DNA of 64,000 bases from Flavobacteriaceae bacterium UBA6268 (GTDB taxonomy: Bacteria > Bacteroidota > Bacteroidia > Flavobacteriales > Flavobacteriaceae). The notes beneath the pieces are model-generated. The model saw only the letters and a program-made list of their open reading frames with translations. It was not told the origin of the DNA and made no database searches. The stretch is from the NCBI GenBank assembly GCA_002440705.1, contig DJVA01000064.1, positions 71,483 to 135,482 of the forward strand. Direction: 5' to 3'. Numbering within the stretch: position 1 is the stretch's first letter; every line of letters starts with the position of its first letter. The translations under genes were made by a program, and so were the position numbers. Of the stretch, positions 42,662 to 50,828 are shown in pieces.

Positions 42662-43252
42662 ATGCCATTAGTTCCACCTCTTTCCCCCAACTACGACCGA
42701 GAAACCAAACAACTGGCTGAGTTTTTCAACGAAACCTTGGGCTTCTGCCCCAACAGTGTGTTGACCATGCAGCGGCGGCCAGCCATCAGCAAGGCGTTCA
42801 TCAACCTCAACAAAGCGGTGATGGCCAACGAAGGGCGTGTTACCTCTGCCTTGAAGCGCATGATTGCTTGGGTAAGTAGCAATGCTGCAGGATGCAGGTA
42901 CTGCCAAGCTCACGCCATTCGGGCGGCCGAACGCTACGGTAGCGAACAGGAAAAGTTGGACAACATTTGGGAATACCGTACCCATCCTGCCTTTACGGAA
43001 GCGGAACGTGTGGCGTTGGATTTTTCGTTGGCCGCTTCACAAATTCCCAACCAAGTGGATGATACCATCAAGCAGCGATTGTATGAATATTGGGATGAAG
43101 GGGAAATTGTAGAAATGCTGGGAGTAATTTCCTTGTTTGGCTACTTGAACCGGTGGAACGATTCCATGGCAACCTCCATTGAACCTGGAGCCGTGGAAAG
43201 TGGTGAGAAATACCTTGGCAAACATGGATGGAAACCCGCTAAACATGCTTAA
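42662..43252 (+). CDS. Carboxymuconolactone decarboxylase / AhpD-like peroxidase-related protein
   Basis: The 196-aa all-helical protein has the AhpD-type redox motif CRYCQAHAIRAA (about 79-90, C-x-x-C-x-x-x-H). The KRMIAWVSSNAAG helix precedes it, and a C-terminal EIVEMLGVISLFGYLNRWNDS is conserved in the family. It is likely a thiol-based peroxidase or reductase in antioxidant defence. The lipoprotein gene starts 2 bases after its stop, suggesting co-transcription. Confidence 0.88.
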   Translation: MPLVPPLSPNYDRETKQLAEFFNETLGFCPNSVLTMQRRPAISKAFINLNKAVMANEGRVTSALKRMIAWVSSNAAGCRYCQAHAIRAAERYGSEQEKLDNIWEYRTHPAFTEAERVALDFSLAASQIPNQVDDTIKQRLYEYWDEGEIVEMLGVISLFGYLNRWNDSMATSIEPGAVESGEKYLGKHGWKPAKHA

Positions 43253-43253
43253 A

Positions 43254-43961
43254 ATGATAAAATATAAAGCTTTTGTGTTAATCCTGCTCGTCGTGAGCCT
43301 TTCCGCATGCAATGACCTTGTGAACGAGGTGAAAAAAATGAAAATCCAAACCATCACCCCCAATGACTATCACTATGTGCTCGATTCCAAAAACAGGCGG
43401 GGGTTTGTGGACCAAAAAAACCAACCCATGACAGGACACTACATTGTGGTCAAAGACAGCCTCCCTATCGAGGAATTCGAACTGGAAGATGGTTACCTCA
43501 ATGGGGAATACCTATTTTATAATCTTACAGGGACTATTGTCTCCAGGGAAAGCTATATAAACAGTATCAAACACGGCATGCAGTACACCTATCACAATTC
43601 GGGGGATGTGGCCAGCGAAGTTAATTTCAGCCATGGAGTCCGTGATGGGGATGAGGTGCATTATGCTCCAAATCATGATATCACGTTCCGAAAAACAACC
43701 CAAGCGGGGGTGGAGTACGCCTACCGCTATGAAAACGGTAAATTAATAACCGCTGAATTTGACAAGAACTTTGATGGAGCCATTTTTGAAATGTTCGTGA
43801 AATACGATCATTTTGAAAATGTTGAAATTATATTTGGAAAGCTGAAGGATGAAGCGGGCAGGGCCTTCAACGTCTATGACCGGGACTATAATTTAATAGA
43901 GCGAATAGATCCCGAAATCAATCCGGAAAGGGCCTTCTATTACGCCCAATATTTTAGGTAG
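43254..43961 (+). CDS. YwqK-like (MORN-type repeat) lipoprotein
   Basis: The 235-aa lipoprotein has a signal peptide ending SLSAC. Its Tyr/Gly-rich short repeats are of the type seen in the YwqK antitoxin/MORN group (GHYIVVKDSLPIEEFELEDGYLNGEYLFYN and YINSIKHGMQYTYHNSGDVASEVNF). Function is unknown. I start it at ATG 43254; ATG 43245, inside the previous gene, is equally possible. It ends 8 bases into the convergent rsmI gene. Confidence 0.78.
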   Translation: MIKYKAFVLILLVVSLSACNDLVNEVKKMKIQTITPNDYHYVLDSKNRRGFVDQKNQPMTGHYIVVKDSLPIEEFELEDGYLNGEYLFYNLTGTIVSRESYINSIKHGMQYTYHNSGDVASEVNFSHGVRDGDEVHYAPNHDITFRKTTQAGVEYAYRYENGKLITAEFDKNFDGAIFEMFVKYDHFENVEIIFGKLKDEAGRAFNVYDRDYNLIERIDPEINPERAFYYAQYFR

Positions 43962-44628
43962 CAGTCCCTGAAACTACTAGCACAAATTCTCCCTTGGGCG
44001 ACTTTTTTTCAAAGTAGTCCAACACTTCTTTAAGGGTGCCACGAACTGTTTCTTCGTGTAGCTTAGTCAGTTCCCTCGAGACCGAAACCCTTCTTTCTGA
44101 ACCAAAATAGACAACAAATTGGCTTAAAGTTTTCAGCAGCTTATGGGGCGATTCATAAAAGACCATGGTTCGGGTTTCTTCGGCTAATTGTTCCAATCGG
44201 GTTTGCCTTCCTTTTTTTAAGGGCAAAAATCCTTCAAAAACAAACCGGTCGTTAGGTAGGCCACTATTCACCAATGCGGGAACAAATGCTGTGGCTCCAG
44301 GAAGGCACTCCACTTCAATTCCTGCTTCCAAACAAGCCCGTGTCAACAAAAAACCGGGGTCGCTGATCGCAGGGGTCCCTGCATCCGAAATCAGGGCTAT
44401 GTCTTGGCCCGAGGCCATTTTCATTACCAAATGGGCCACGGTTTGATGTTCGTTATGCATATGATGGGATTGCATTGGGGTGGCAATTGCAAAATGTTTC
44501 AACAGTTTTCCACTGGTTCGTGTATCTTCTGCCAGCACCAATTCCACAGTCTTCAATACTTCTATGGCGCGAAAGGTCATGTCGTTCAAGTTGCCAATGG
44601 GCGTGGGAACAAGGTAGAGTTTCCCCAT
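43954..44628 (-). CDS. rsmI: 16S rRNA (cytidine-2'-O)-methyltransferase RsmI
   Basis: This SAM-dependent enzyme 2'-O-methylates C1402 of 16S rRNA. The 224-aa protein has the tetrapyrrole-methylase fold: MGKLYLVPTPIGNLNDMTFRAIEVLK, VLAEDTRTSGKLL, SDAGTPAISDPGFLLT and CLPGATAFVPALVNSGLP. It is shorter than E. coli RsmI (286 aa) and lacks the C-terminal extension, as is common in Bacteroidota. It starts 5 bases downstream of the conserved unknown gene on the same strand. Confidence 0.94.
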   Translation of the reverse strand: MGKLYLVPTPIGNLNDMTFRAIEVLKTVELVLAEDTRTSGKLLKHFAIATPMQSHHMHNEHQTVAHLVMKMASGQDIALISDAGTPAISDPGFLLTRACLEAGIEVECLPGATAFVPALVNSGLPNDRFVFEGFLPLKKGRQTRLEQLAEETRTMVFYESPHKLLKTLSQFVVYFGSERRVSVSRELTKLHEETVRGTLKEVLDYFEKKSPKGEFVLVVSGTAT

Positions 44629-44633
44629 GGAAG

Positions 44634-45410
44634 TTAGTTGAAGCGTTTTTCGACCAAATTCATGAACCGTTCTGCGTATTCTTCCTTTTGAAGCCAGTAA
44701 TTATAATCGGGCTTTACTTTGGCTTTGATAAAAGTAGCGGCCTGTTCAAAGCTTTCAAGAGTGCTGATTTGCGAGAGCACCCGGGTATAGTCTTCCGCAT
44801 TCCCGTCAAAGAGGTGTTTGATAAAAGCCAACCGATCGTTCAAACCGATATTTAGTCCAGAGTTTAAGGATTCGTTCAAGGATTTGGGACGGTTCCCTTC
44901 ATGGGTTTTTTGCAGTTCCTTTGCGGGGACTTCTTTCAAAGTTTCCGGAGCGGTCTTTGTGGGGGTTATGGAAGTGTCCTTCCGTTCAAAAACCGGCATT
45001 TGCTGGTAATGGCTTGCAAATTCCTCCAAATCATTTTTTTGATAAGCTTTAGGCGGTATCACGTCTTTCAGGTAGTCGTCAATTTCTTGTGATTCCTCTG
45101 GCATTTGGGCTACTATATCCTTTATTTTTTCGGTTGCTGGTTCGACTAACTCTTCCTTGTTTTCCGGTTCTGGAACCGGTTTTGGGTCCTGAAACCAATT
45201 TTGTTCCCTGTAACTTTTGGAATCCATCGATTCTTCCATTTTTTGCGGAACCTCTTCCTCCATGATCTGGGATTCCAGGTATTCCAATACCGACAGTTTT
45301 TCGTACAATTCCCTAGCCTCCAGTTTCATGGTAGAAACGGCCTCATCTGGTTCCTGTTTTAAAATACGCGCTGCGAGTTCCTTCAATTGGGATTGCAGTT
45401 TCTTCTTCAT
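44634..45410 (-). CDS. Conserved hypothetical protein, coiled-coil and acidic linker
   Basis: The 258-aa protein has a helical N-terminus of 50 residues, a long Glu/Pro/Lys-rich linker (about 55-175), and a conserved helical C-terminal domain that starts NDRLAFIKHLFDGN and ends with YAERFMNLVEKRF. I recall similar proteins in many flavobacterial genomes, but no function is known to me. It is the gene immediately upstream of rsmI on the minus strand. No signal peptide, so it is probably cytoplasmic. Confidence 0.82.
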   Translation of the reverse strand: MKKKLQSQLKELAARILKQEPDEAVSTMKLEARELYEKLSVLEYLESQIMEEEVPQKMEESMDSKSYREQNWFQDPKPVPEPENKEELVEPATEKIKDIVAQMPEESQEIDDYLKDVIPPKAYQKNDLEEFASHYQQMPVFERKDTSITPTKTAPETLKEVPAKELQKTHEGNRPKSLNESLNSGLNIGLNDRLAFIKHLFDGNAEDYTRVLSQISTLESFEQAATFIKAKVKPDYNYWLQKEEYAERFMNLVEKRFN

Positions 45411-45510
45411 AACTTTTCGTATTAATCGATCGTGCTATATTTTGTTTTGTTAAATTTACGCATCCTTAGTGTAAACGTCAAGGAATTCTTTTTTATTCTG
45501 ATTACGGCTT

Positions 45511-46149
45511 ATGTTTCTCGAAAATACGGTAAATCAAAAAGAGCAGTTTGGATGGATTGAAGTGATATGCGGCTCCATGTTTTCGGGAAAAACCGAAGAA
45601 TTGATTCGTCGCCTGAAACGCGCGAAATTTGCCCGCCAAAAAGTCGAGATCTTCAAACCCGCCTTGGACAAACGTTATGACGACGACAAGGTCGTTTCGC
45701 ATGATAGCAACGAAATCCGTTCCACTCCCGTACCCGCAGCTGCCAACATTCCAATCCTTGCCGATGGCTGCGATGTGATAGGTATTGACGAAGCCCAGTT
45801 TTTTGATGCTGAAATCGTGAAAGTCTGTAACGATTTGGCCAACCAGGGCATGCGAGTTATCGTCGCAGGCTTGGATATGGATTACAAAGGCAACCCTTTT
45901 GGTCCCATGCCCGCCCTTATGGCCACTGCCGAGTATGTTACCAAAGTACATGCGGTTTGCACTCGCACCGGAAATTTGGCTCATTACAGCTACCGCAAAG
46001 CCCAAAGTGACGATTTGGTATTGCTTGGCGAAACCGAAGAATACGAACCATTAAGCCGCGCAGCTTTCTATAAAGCCATGTTGCGGGATAAGGTAAAAAA
46101 AATGGAAGTGCGGGATCCCGAACAGCTTCCGGGGAAAAAACAAGCATAA
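45511..46149 (+). CDS. tdk: Thymidine kinase (type II)
   Basis: This enzyme phosphorylates thymidine in pyrimidine salvage. The 212-aa protein has Walker A GSMFSGKTEELI (about 21-32), GIDEAQFFD (catalytic base Glu) and the VAGLDMDYKGNPFGPMPALM block. The zinc-binding cysteine set of typical type II kinases is degenerate: CTRT in place of the first C-x-x-C, and no second pair. The lasso region ends in EYEPLSRAAFYKAM. It is followed after 4 bases by alr, so the two form an operon. Confidence 0.93.
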   Translation: MFLENTVNQKEQFGWIEVICGSMFSGKTEELIRRLKRAKFARQKVEIFKPALDKRYDDDKVVSHDSNEIRSTPVPAAANIPILADGCDVIGIDEAQFFDAEIVKVCNDLANQGMRVIVAGLDMDYKGNPFGPMPALMATAEYVTKVHAVCTRTGNLAHYSYRKAQSDDLVLLGETEEYEPLSRAAFYKAMLRDKVKKMEVRDPEQLPGKKQA

Positions 46150-46153
46150 CATC

Positions 46154-47284
46154 ATGGGAAAGACCCAAGGGCATACTGAGGAAACCGTATTGGAAATCGA
46201 TATGGGTGCATTGGCTCATAACTACCAATACCTCCGTTCAAAATTAAAGCCCGATACCAAGTTGATGGGGGTAGTTAAAGCCTATGGTTATGGAAGTGAC
46301 GCTACCGAAGTTGCCAAGGAATTGGCTGTGCTCGGAATCGACTATTTGGCGGTTGCTTATTCCAAAGAAGGGGAAGTTTTGCGAAATGAAGGCATTGCCA
46401 CTCCCATATTGGTACTGCATCCCTTATCAAGTAATTTTGAAGTAATTATCGACCGTTGCTTGGAGCCCAATATCTATTCCGTCAAAATTCTTGAGGCTTT
46501 TATTTCACATGCCGAAGCAACCCAACAAAGACACTATCCCATCCACATTAAATTCAATACGGGCCTCAACCGACTGGGGTTTCAAAAACAGGACATTCCA
46601 ACTATTGTGTCGTTGCTGTCCCAAACTGAAAGTGTACGCATAAAGTCTATTTTTTCGCACCTAGCAGCGAGTGAGGATCCTAACGAGAAATCGTTTACCC
46701 TTTCGCAGATTGCTGCATTTAAAACCATGGCGGATCTATTGACTGTTCAACTTGGATACCGATCCCTCTTTCATGTCCTCAACACTTCAGGAATCCTCAA
46801 TTTCCCAGAAGCCCAATTCAATATGGTGCGCAGCGGCATTGGGTTGTATGGTTTTGGAAACGATTCCAATTTTGACAAGGATTTAAAGCCCATCGCTACC
46901 CTAAAGACCATCATTTCACAAATCCATCAACTCAAAGAAGGAGAATCATTAGGCTATAACAGGGGGTTTGTTGCTTCTGGAGAAATAAGGACCGCTACAC
47001 TCCCACTGGGCCATGCCGATGGCATTTCCAGGATTTATGGCAAGGGAGCAGGGTGGGTTAGCATTCGCGGAAAAAAAGCGCCCATTCTCGGAAATGTTTG
47101 CATGGATATGATTATGGTAGACGTAAGTACCATCGATTGTAGAGAAGGTGACGAGGTTATTGTTTTTGGGCCCCACAACACCGCTCATGAGTTGGCAACC
47201 CATGCCAATACCATTTCTTATGAATTGGTTACGGCCATCTCACAAAGGGTAAAAAGGGTTTTTATAAAATCTAGTAGTAAATAG
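46154..47284 (+). CDS. alr: Alanine racemase
   Basis: This PLP enzyme interconverts L- and D-alanine for peptidoglycan. The 376-aa protein has the PLP lysine in GVVKAYGYGSD (near residue 42), catalytic Tyr in GESLGYNRGFVA, and GNVCMDMIMVDV. It is a free-standing racemase, not the MurF-Alr fusion seen in some Bacteroidota. It is co-transcribed with tdk. Confidence 0.95.
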   Translation: MGKTQGHTEETVLEIDMGALAHNYQYLRSKLKPDTKLMGVVKAYGYGSDATEVAKELAVLGIDYLAVAYSKEGEVLRNEGIATPILVLHPLSSNFEVIIDRCLEPNIYSVKILEAFISHAEATQQRHYPIHIKFNTGLNRLGFQKQDIPTIVSLLSQTESVRIKSIFSHLAASEDPNEKSFTLSQIAAFKTMADLLTVQLGYRSLFHVLNTSGILNFPEAQFNMVRSGIGLYGFGNDSNFDKDLKPIATLKTIISQIHQLKEGESLGYNRGFVASGEIRTATLPLGHADGISRIYGKGAGWVSIRGKKAPILGNVCMDMIMVDVSTIDCREGDEVIVFGPHNTAHELATHANTISYELVTAISQRVKRVFIKSSSK

Positions 47285-47353
47285 GTTACCAAATAAAAAC
47301 GGAATCCTTTTTTTTGTAACTTAGGTACTTATTAACTCATAAACCAATCAATC

Positions 47354-47761
47354 ATGTTTAAAGAATTCAAGGAATTTATCATGACCGGCAATGTCATCGA
47401 TTTGGCAGTGGCCGTGATTTTGGCTGGGGCCATCGGCGGTGTGGTTTCGGGATTTACCAATGACATCATGATGCCTATCGTTGGGCATTTTACCGGTGGT
47501 ATGGATTTTTCTGAACTCAAGGTAGTGCTTTCCGAAGCCGTTGTTGATGCCGAAGGAAACGTTACGAGCCCGGAAAATGCAATCCTTTGGGGAAAATGGG
47601 TCAACACCCTCATTAACTTGGTCATTGTTGGATTTGTGCTTTTCATGATTGTTAAGGCGTATAATAAATTCCGCAAGAAAAAAGAAGAGGCTCCAGCACC
47701 CCCTCCAGGACCTTCCGAAATCGATTTGCTTACCGAAATCCGGGATGCATTGAAAAAGTAA
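47354..47761 (+). CDS. mscL: Large-conductance mechanosensitive channel
   Basis: The 135-aa inner membrane channel opens under membrane tension and releases solutes on osmotic downshock. N-terminal FKEFIMTGNVIDLAVAVILAGAIGGVVSGFTNDIMMPI contains the amphipathic helix and TM1 pore with the Gly/Ala pattern. TM2 is WVNTLINLVIVGFVLFMIVKAYN. A charged C-terminal bundle (PPPGPSEIDLLTEIRDALKK) follows. It is monocistronic with a terminator at 47799-47828. Confidence 0.96.
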   Translation: MFKEFKEFIMTGNVIDLAVAVILAGAIGGVVSGFTNDIMMPIVGHFTGGMDFSELKVVLSEAVVDAEGNVTSPENAILWGKWVNTLINLVIVGFVLFMIVKAYNKFRKKKEEAPAPPPGPSEIDLLTEIRDALKK

Positions 47762-47798
47762 ACGCGTAGCGACCGCTACACTGCATATCAATCCTTAA

Positions 47799-47828
47799 AC
47801 CCCTCAAATCCTGAGGGGTCTTTTTTTG
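47799..47828 (+). terminator. Intrinsic terminator of mscL
   Basis: ACCCCTCA (47799-47806) pairs with TGAGGGGT (47812-47819), 5-nt loop, then C and seven T. Confidence 0.9.
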
Positions 47829-47836
47829 CATTTTAT

Positions 47837-47869
47837 TTTGAATAGTTTGATTGTCTTATTCTATTTTTG
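47837..47869 (+). promoter_or_regulatory. Promoter of asd
   Basis: TTTG (47837-47840) and TATTTTTG (47862-47869) are separated by 21 nt, within the accepted range. The predicted leader before ATG 47886 is about 10 nt. Confidence 0.65.
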
Positions 47870-47885
47870 AAACAAAATAGACGAT

Positions 47886-48875
47886 ATGAAGATTGCGGTT
47901 GTTGGTGCTACAGGTATGGTAGGTGAAGTAATGCTGAAGGTTTTGGAGGAGCGGAACTTCCCAATTTCTGAACTGATTGTGGTGGCTTCAGAGAAGTCCG
48001 TTGGCAAACTGGTAAATTTCAAGGGGAATCTTTATCCCATTGTTTCAATGGAAACTGCCATTGATAAAAAACCGCAGATTGCCATCTTCTCTGCAGGAGG
48101 CGGAACCTCCTTGGAGTGGGCCCCAAAATTTGCCGCAGTTGGAACAACGGTGATTGATAATTCTTCGGCATGGCGCATGGATCCTACCAAAAAACTGATT
48201 GTCCCCGAAATCAATGCTTCGGTACTGACCAAAAACGATAAAATTATTGCCAATCCTAATTGTTCCACCATCCAATTGGTAATGGCCTTGGCTCCCTTGC
48301 ACCAAAAATACCGTATGAAGCGTGTTGTGGTTTCTACCTACCAATCCGTTTCGGGAACGGGTGTTAAAGCGGTTCAGCAATTGGAAAATGAAATCGCGGG
48401 CATGGAAGGAGAAATGGCGTACCCATACCCCATTTTCAAAAATGCCCTACCGCAGTGCGATGTCTTTGAAAGCAATGGCTATACCAAAGAAGAAATGAAA
48501 CTCGCCCGCGAACCCCAAAAAATATTAGACGACCGCACGTTCTCCGTAACTGCTACGGCCGTTAGGATTCCTACAGCGGGCGGGCATAGTGAATCCGTGA
48601 ATGTCGAATTCCACCACGATTTTGTGCTTTCGGAAGTTAGAGCGCTATTGCACCAAACCTCTGGAGTGGTGGTACAGGACAATCCCGATACCCATACCTA
48701 TCCCATGCCCTTGCATGCCCATCAAAAAGACGAGGTATTTGTGGGCAGGATTCGGCGGGACGAAACCCAGCCCAATAGTTTGAATTTATGGATTGTAAGT
48801 GATAACCTGCGCAAAGGGGCTGCTACCAATGCCATCCAGATTGCAGAATATTTGGTTGCAAAACAATTGGTGTAG
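47886..48875 (+). CDS. asd: Aspartate-semialdehyde dehydrogenase
   Basis: This enzyme reduces aspartyl phosphate to aspartate semialdehyde, the branch point to lysine/diaminopimelate, threonine and methionine. The 329-aa protein has the NADP-binding VVGATGMVGEVMLKVLEER at 5-23, catalytic Cys126 in ANPNCSTIQL, the SVSGTGVKA loop and the catalytic His in TAGGHSESVNVEF. It is a separate unit with its own promoter, 125 bp after mscL. Confidence 0.96.
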   Translation: MKIAVVGATGMVGEVMLKVLEERNFPISELIVVASEKSVGKLVNFKGNLYPIVSMETAIDKKPQIAIFSAGGGTSLEWAPKFAAVGTTVIDNSSAWRMDPTKKLIVPEINASVLTKNDKIIANPNCSTIQLVMALAPLHQKYRMKRVVVSTYQSVSGTGVKAVQQLENEIAGMEGEMAYPYPIFKNALPQCDVFESNGYTKEEMKLAREPQKILDDRTFSVTATAVRIPTAGGHSESVNVEFHHDFVLSEVRALLHQTSGVVVQDNPDTHTYPMPLHAHQKDEVFVGRIRRDETQPNSLNLWIVSDNLRKGAATNAIQIAEYLVAKQLV

Positions 48876-48934
48876 TTTGTAAGTTTTAGTGGAGCCTGCG
48901 TCTAAAGGCAAATAACCACTAAAAAATTAGGCAT

Positions 48935-49342
48935 ATGAAACTCTTTCACACCATTCTCTACATAGGTCTTGGCCTTATGTTATTGCTTTTTGGCTTCAAC
49001 AAGTTTATTTGGTTTTTGCAGGATTTTGATTTTTCCGGTTATCCCGAAGCCGAACACCTCTTTAAGACCCTGCGTTATTCCAGCCATGATGAAGGCCCTA
49101 AAGGCTATCTCATGCATTTTGTGGGCGGCACCGAAATTTTGGTAGGGCTTCTATTGGTTTTGCGCAAATGGGTCCCCTTTGCACTGGTCGTATTGGTCCC
49201 CATCTCCCTTAATTTGGTAGCATTTCATCTTTTCGTAAACCTCCCTAACATTGGCCCAGCTTTGTTGGTCGCCCTTGTAAATGGATACTTGATCTACAAA
49301 AACTGGAATGCCTACAAACCCCTATTTCGGCAAAAAACCTAG
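48935..49342 (+). CDS. DoxX-like four-helix membrane protein, copy 1
   Basis: The 135-aa membrane protein has four predicted helices (about 7-27, 60-80, 83-103, 105-123) of the DoxX/DUF type, with GFNKFI and the block LLLVLRKWVPFALVVLVPISLNLVAFH. Function is unknown; DoxX relatives act in redox or membrane stress. It is a clear paralogue of the protein at 52535-52915, and both flank the cytochrome/FG-GAP pair. Confidence 0.82.
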   Translation: MKLFHTILYIGLGLMLLLFGFNKFIWFLQDFDFSGYPEAEHLFKTLRYSSHDEGPKGYLMHFVGGTEILVGLLLVLRKWVPFALVVLVPISLNLVAFHLFVNLPNIGPALLVALVNGYLIYKNWNAYKPLFRQKT

Positions 49343-49435
49343 AAACAAAGCGATTATAGCGTCTCGATTAAAAGTTTTTCTTACATTTAGAAGGTTTTTT
49401 TAAAACCGAAAAATTGCTTAAGAAATAATTTTTCA

Positions 49436-50809
49436 ATGAAAATCTATTTGCGAGGAATTGCTTTTATATCCTTACTTCTATTGCTGAATGCTTGTAAAAC
49501 AGATGATTATGTTGGAATCAATATCATAGCAATCCACGATGAAGGCGAAGTGTTTCAGGACAAATTTTTGTTTATTGAACTATTCGCGAACGACCAAAAC
49601 ATCCCTTCCGATGGTTCGTTGGAGGTTGAATCACCTGAGTCGGGTTCCATAGAAATTTTGGATCCCCAAGGAACGCCCAACAACATTTTGGATGATGTGG
49701 TTAAATACACTCCCTCTTCCAGCTATGTTGAAACCGATACTTTTAGTTACACGGTTTGTGATGCTGCAGGACAGAGCTGTGGAGGTGCTGACGTGTCCTT
49801 AAAAATTTACCAGCCGCTCAGCATTAATGTAGAGAGCTTGCCTTATCCAAAACTTTCAGATTACCATTTTTTCTATACAGAATTGTCAAAACATATCCCT
49901 GTGCCCGGGGTACTGCCCTATGAGCCCATTAATTCGCTATTTGCCGATTATGCCCATAAGAAAAGGTTTGTATGGATGCCAGAGGGTACCCAAGCTACCT
50001 ACGATGGCGATGGGAAAATTTTTGACTTTCCACAGGGAACCATTTTGGTTAAAACATTTTTCTACGAAAATGTGCTTCCCGCCAATGATACCCAAATTAT
50101 TGAAACGCGGATTTTATTCAAAAGAAATGGCGAATGGCATTTTGCTGATTATGTCTGGAATGAAGAACAAGATGAGGCGCTTTTGGATACGGCCAATACC
50201 GGTCATAATATCCCTATTGAATGGATGCAGAATGGTGAAACCTTGAGCACCATTTATCGTATCCCCTCAGAAACCCAATGCTTCATTTGTCATAAAAACA
50301 GTAAGATAAGAATCCCCATTGGGCCTAAACCCCAAAATTTGAATAAAGATTTTACTTATGCTGATGGAACTGCCAATCAACTCCAAAAATGGATTGATAC
50401 GGGCTATTTGGATAGCAGCAGTATGCCCCCCAACATCACTACGGTAATAAATTGGGAAGATCCAGCACAGGACCTGGAACTTAGGGTTCGATCCTATTTC
50501 GATATAAATTGTGCCCATTGCCATGTAGACGGTGGTCATTGTGGCGCCCGTGAATTAAGATTTCCCTTCTCCGAAAATGCCAATCATAACAATGTAGGGA
50601 TTTGTACTATTCCAGATGAGCCCATACCCAATTTAGATGACACTACCTTAGTAGTGCCGGGGGATGCCGAAAGTTCTATCCTGTTCTATAGAGTGTCTAC
50701 AACCTTAGAAGAATATAGGATGCCATTAGTTGGAAGAACTTTGGTGCATGCTGAATTTGCAGGACTTCTTGAAGAATGGATCAATTCGTTAACAGATATC
50801 TGTGATTAA
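49436..50809 (+). CDS. c-type cytochrome lipoprotein with Ig-like N-terminal domain
   Basis: The 457-aa lipoprotein has Cys20 (LLNAC). A cadherin/Ig-like stretch (about 30-130) with a disulfide candidate (Cys108, Cys115) follows. The C-terminal region has two heme-attachment motifs: CFICH (282-286) and CAHCH (359-363). A Met near 430 in a YRMPLVGRT segment is a candidate axial ligand. This is a multi-heme periplasmic or surface protein of unknown partner. It overlaps the frame of the next gene; the likely start of that gene lies 19 bases after its stop, so the two form an operon. TACATTTA at 49382-49389 may be the -7 box. Confidence 0.82.
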   Translation: MKIYLRGIAFISLLLLLNACKTDDYVGINIIAIHDEGEVFQDKFLFIELFANDQNIPSDGSLEVESPESGSIEILDPQGTPNNILDDVVKYTPSSSYVETDTFSYTVCDAAGQSCGGADVSLKIYQPLSINVESLPYPKLSDYHFFYTELSKHIPVPGVLPYEPINSLFADYAHKKRFVWMPEGTQATYDGDGKIFDFPQGTILVKTFFYENVLPANDTQIIETRILFKRNGEWHFADYVWNEEQDEALLDTANTGHNIPIEWMQNGETLSTIYRIPSETQCFICHKNSKIRIPIGPKPQNLNKDFTYADGTANQLQKWIDTGYLDSSSMPPNITTVINWEDPAQDLELRVRSYFDINCAHCHVDGGHCGARELRFPFSENANHNNVGICTIPDEPIPNLDDTTLVVPGDAESSILFYRVSTTLEEYRMPLVGRTLVHAEFAGLLEEWINSLTDICD

Positions 50810-50828
50810 CCAATTAAAATCGATTATT

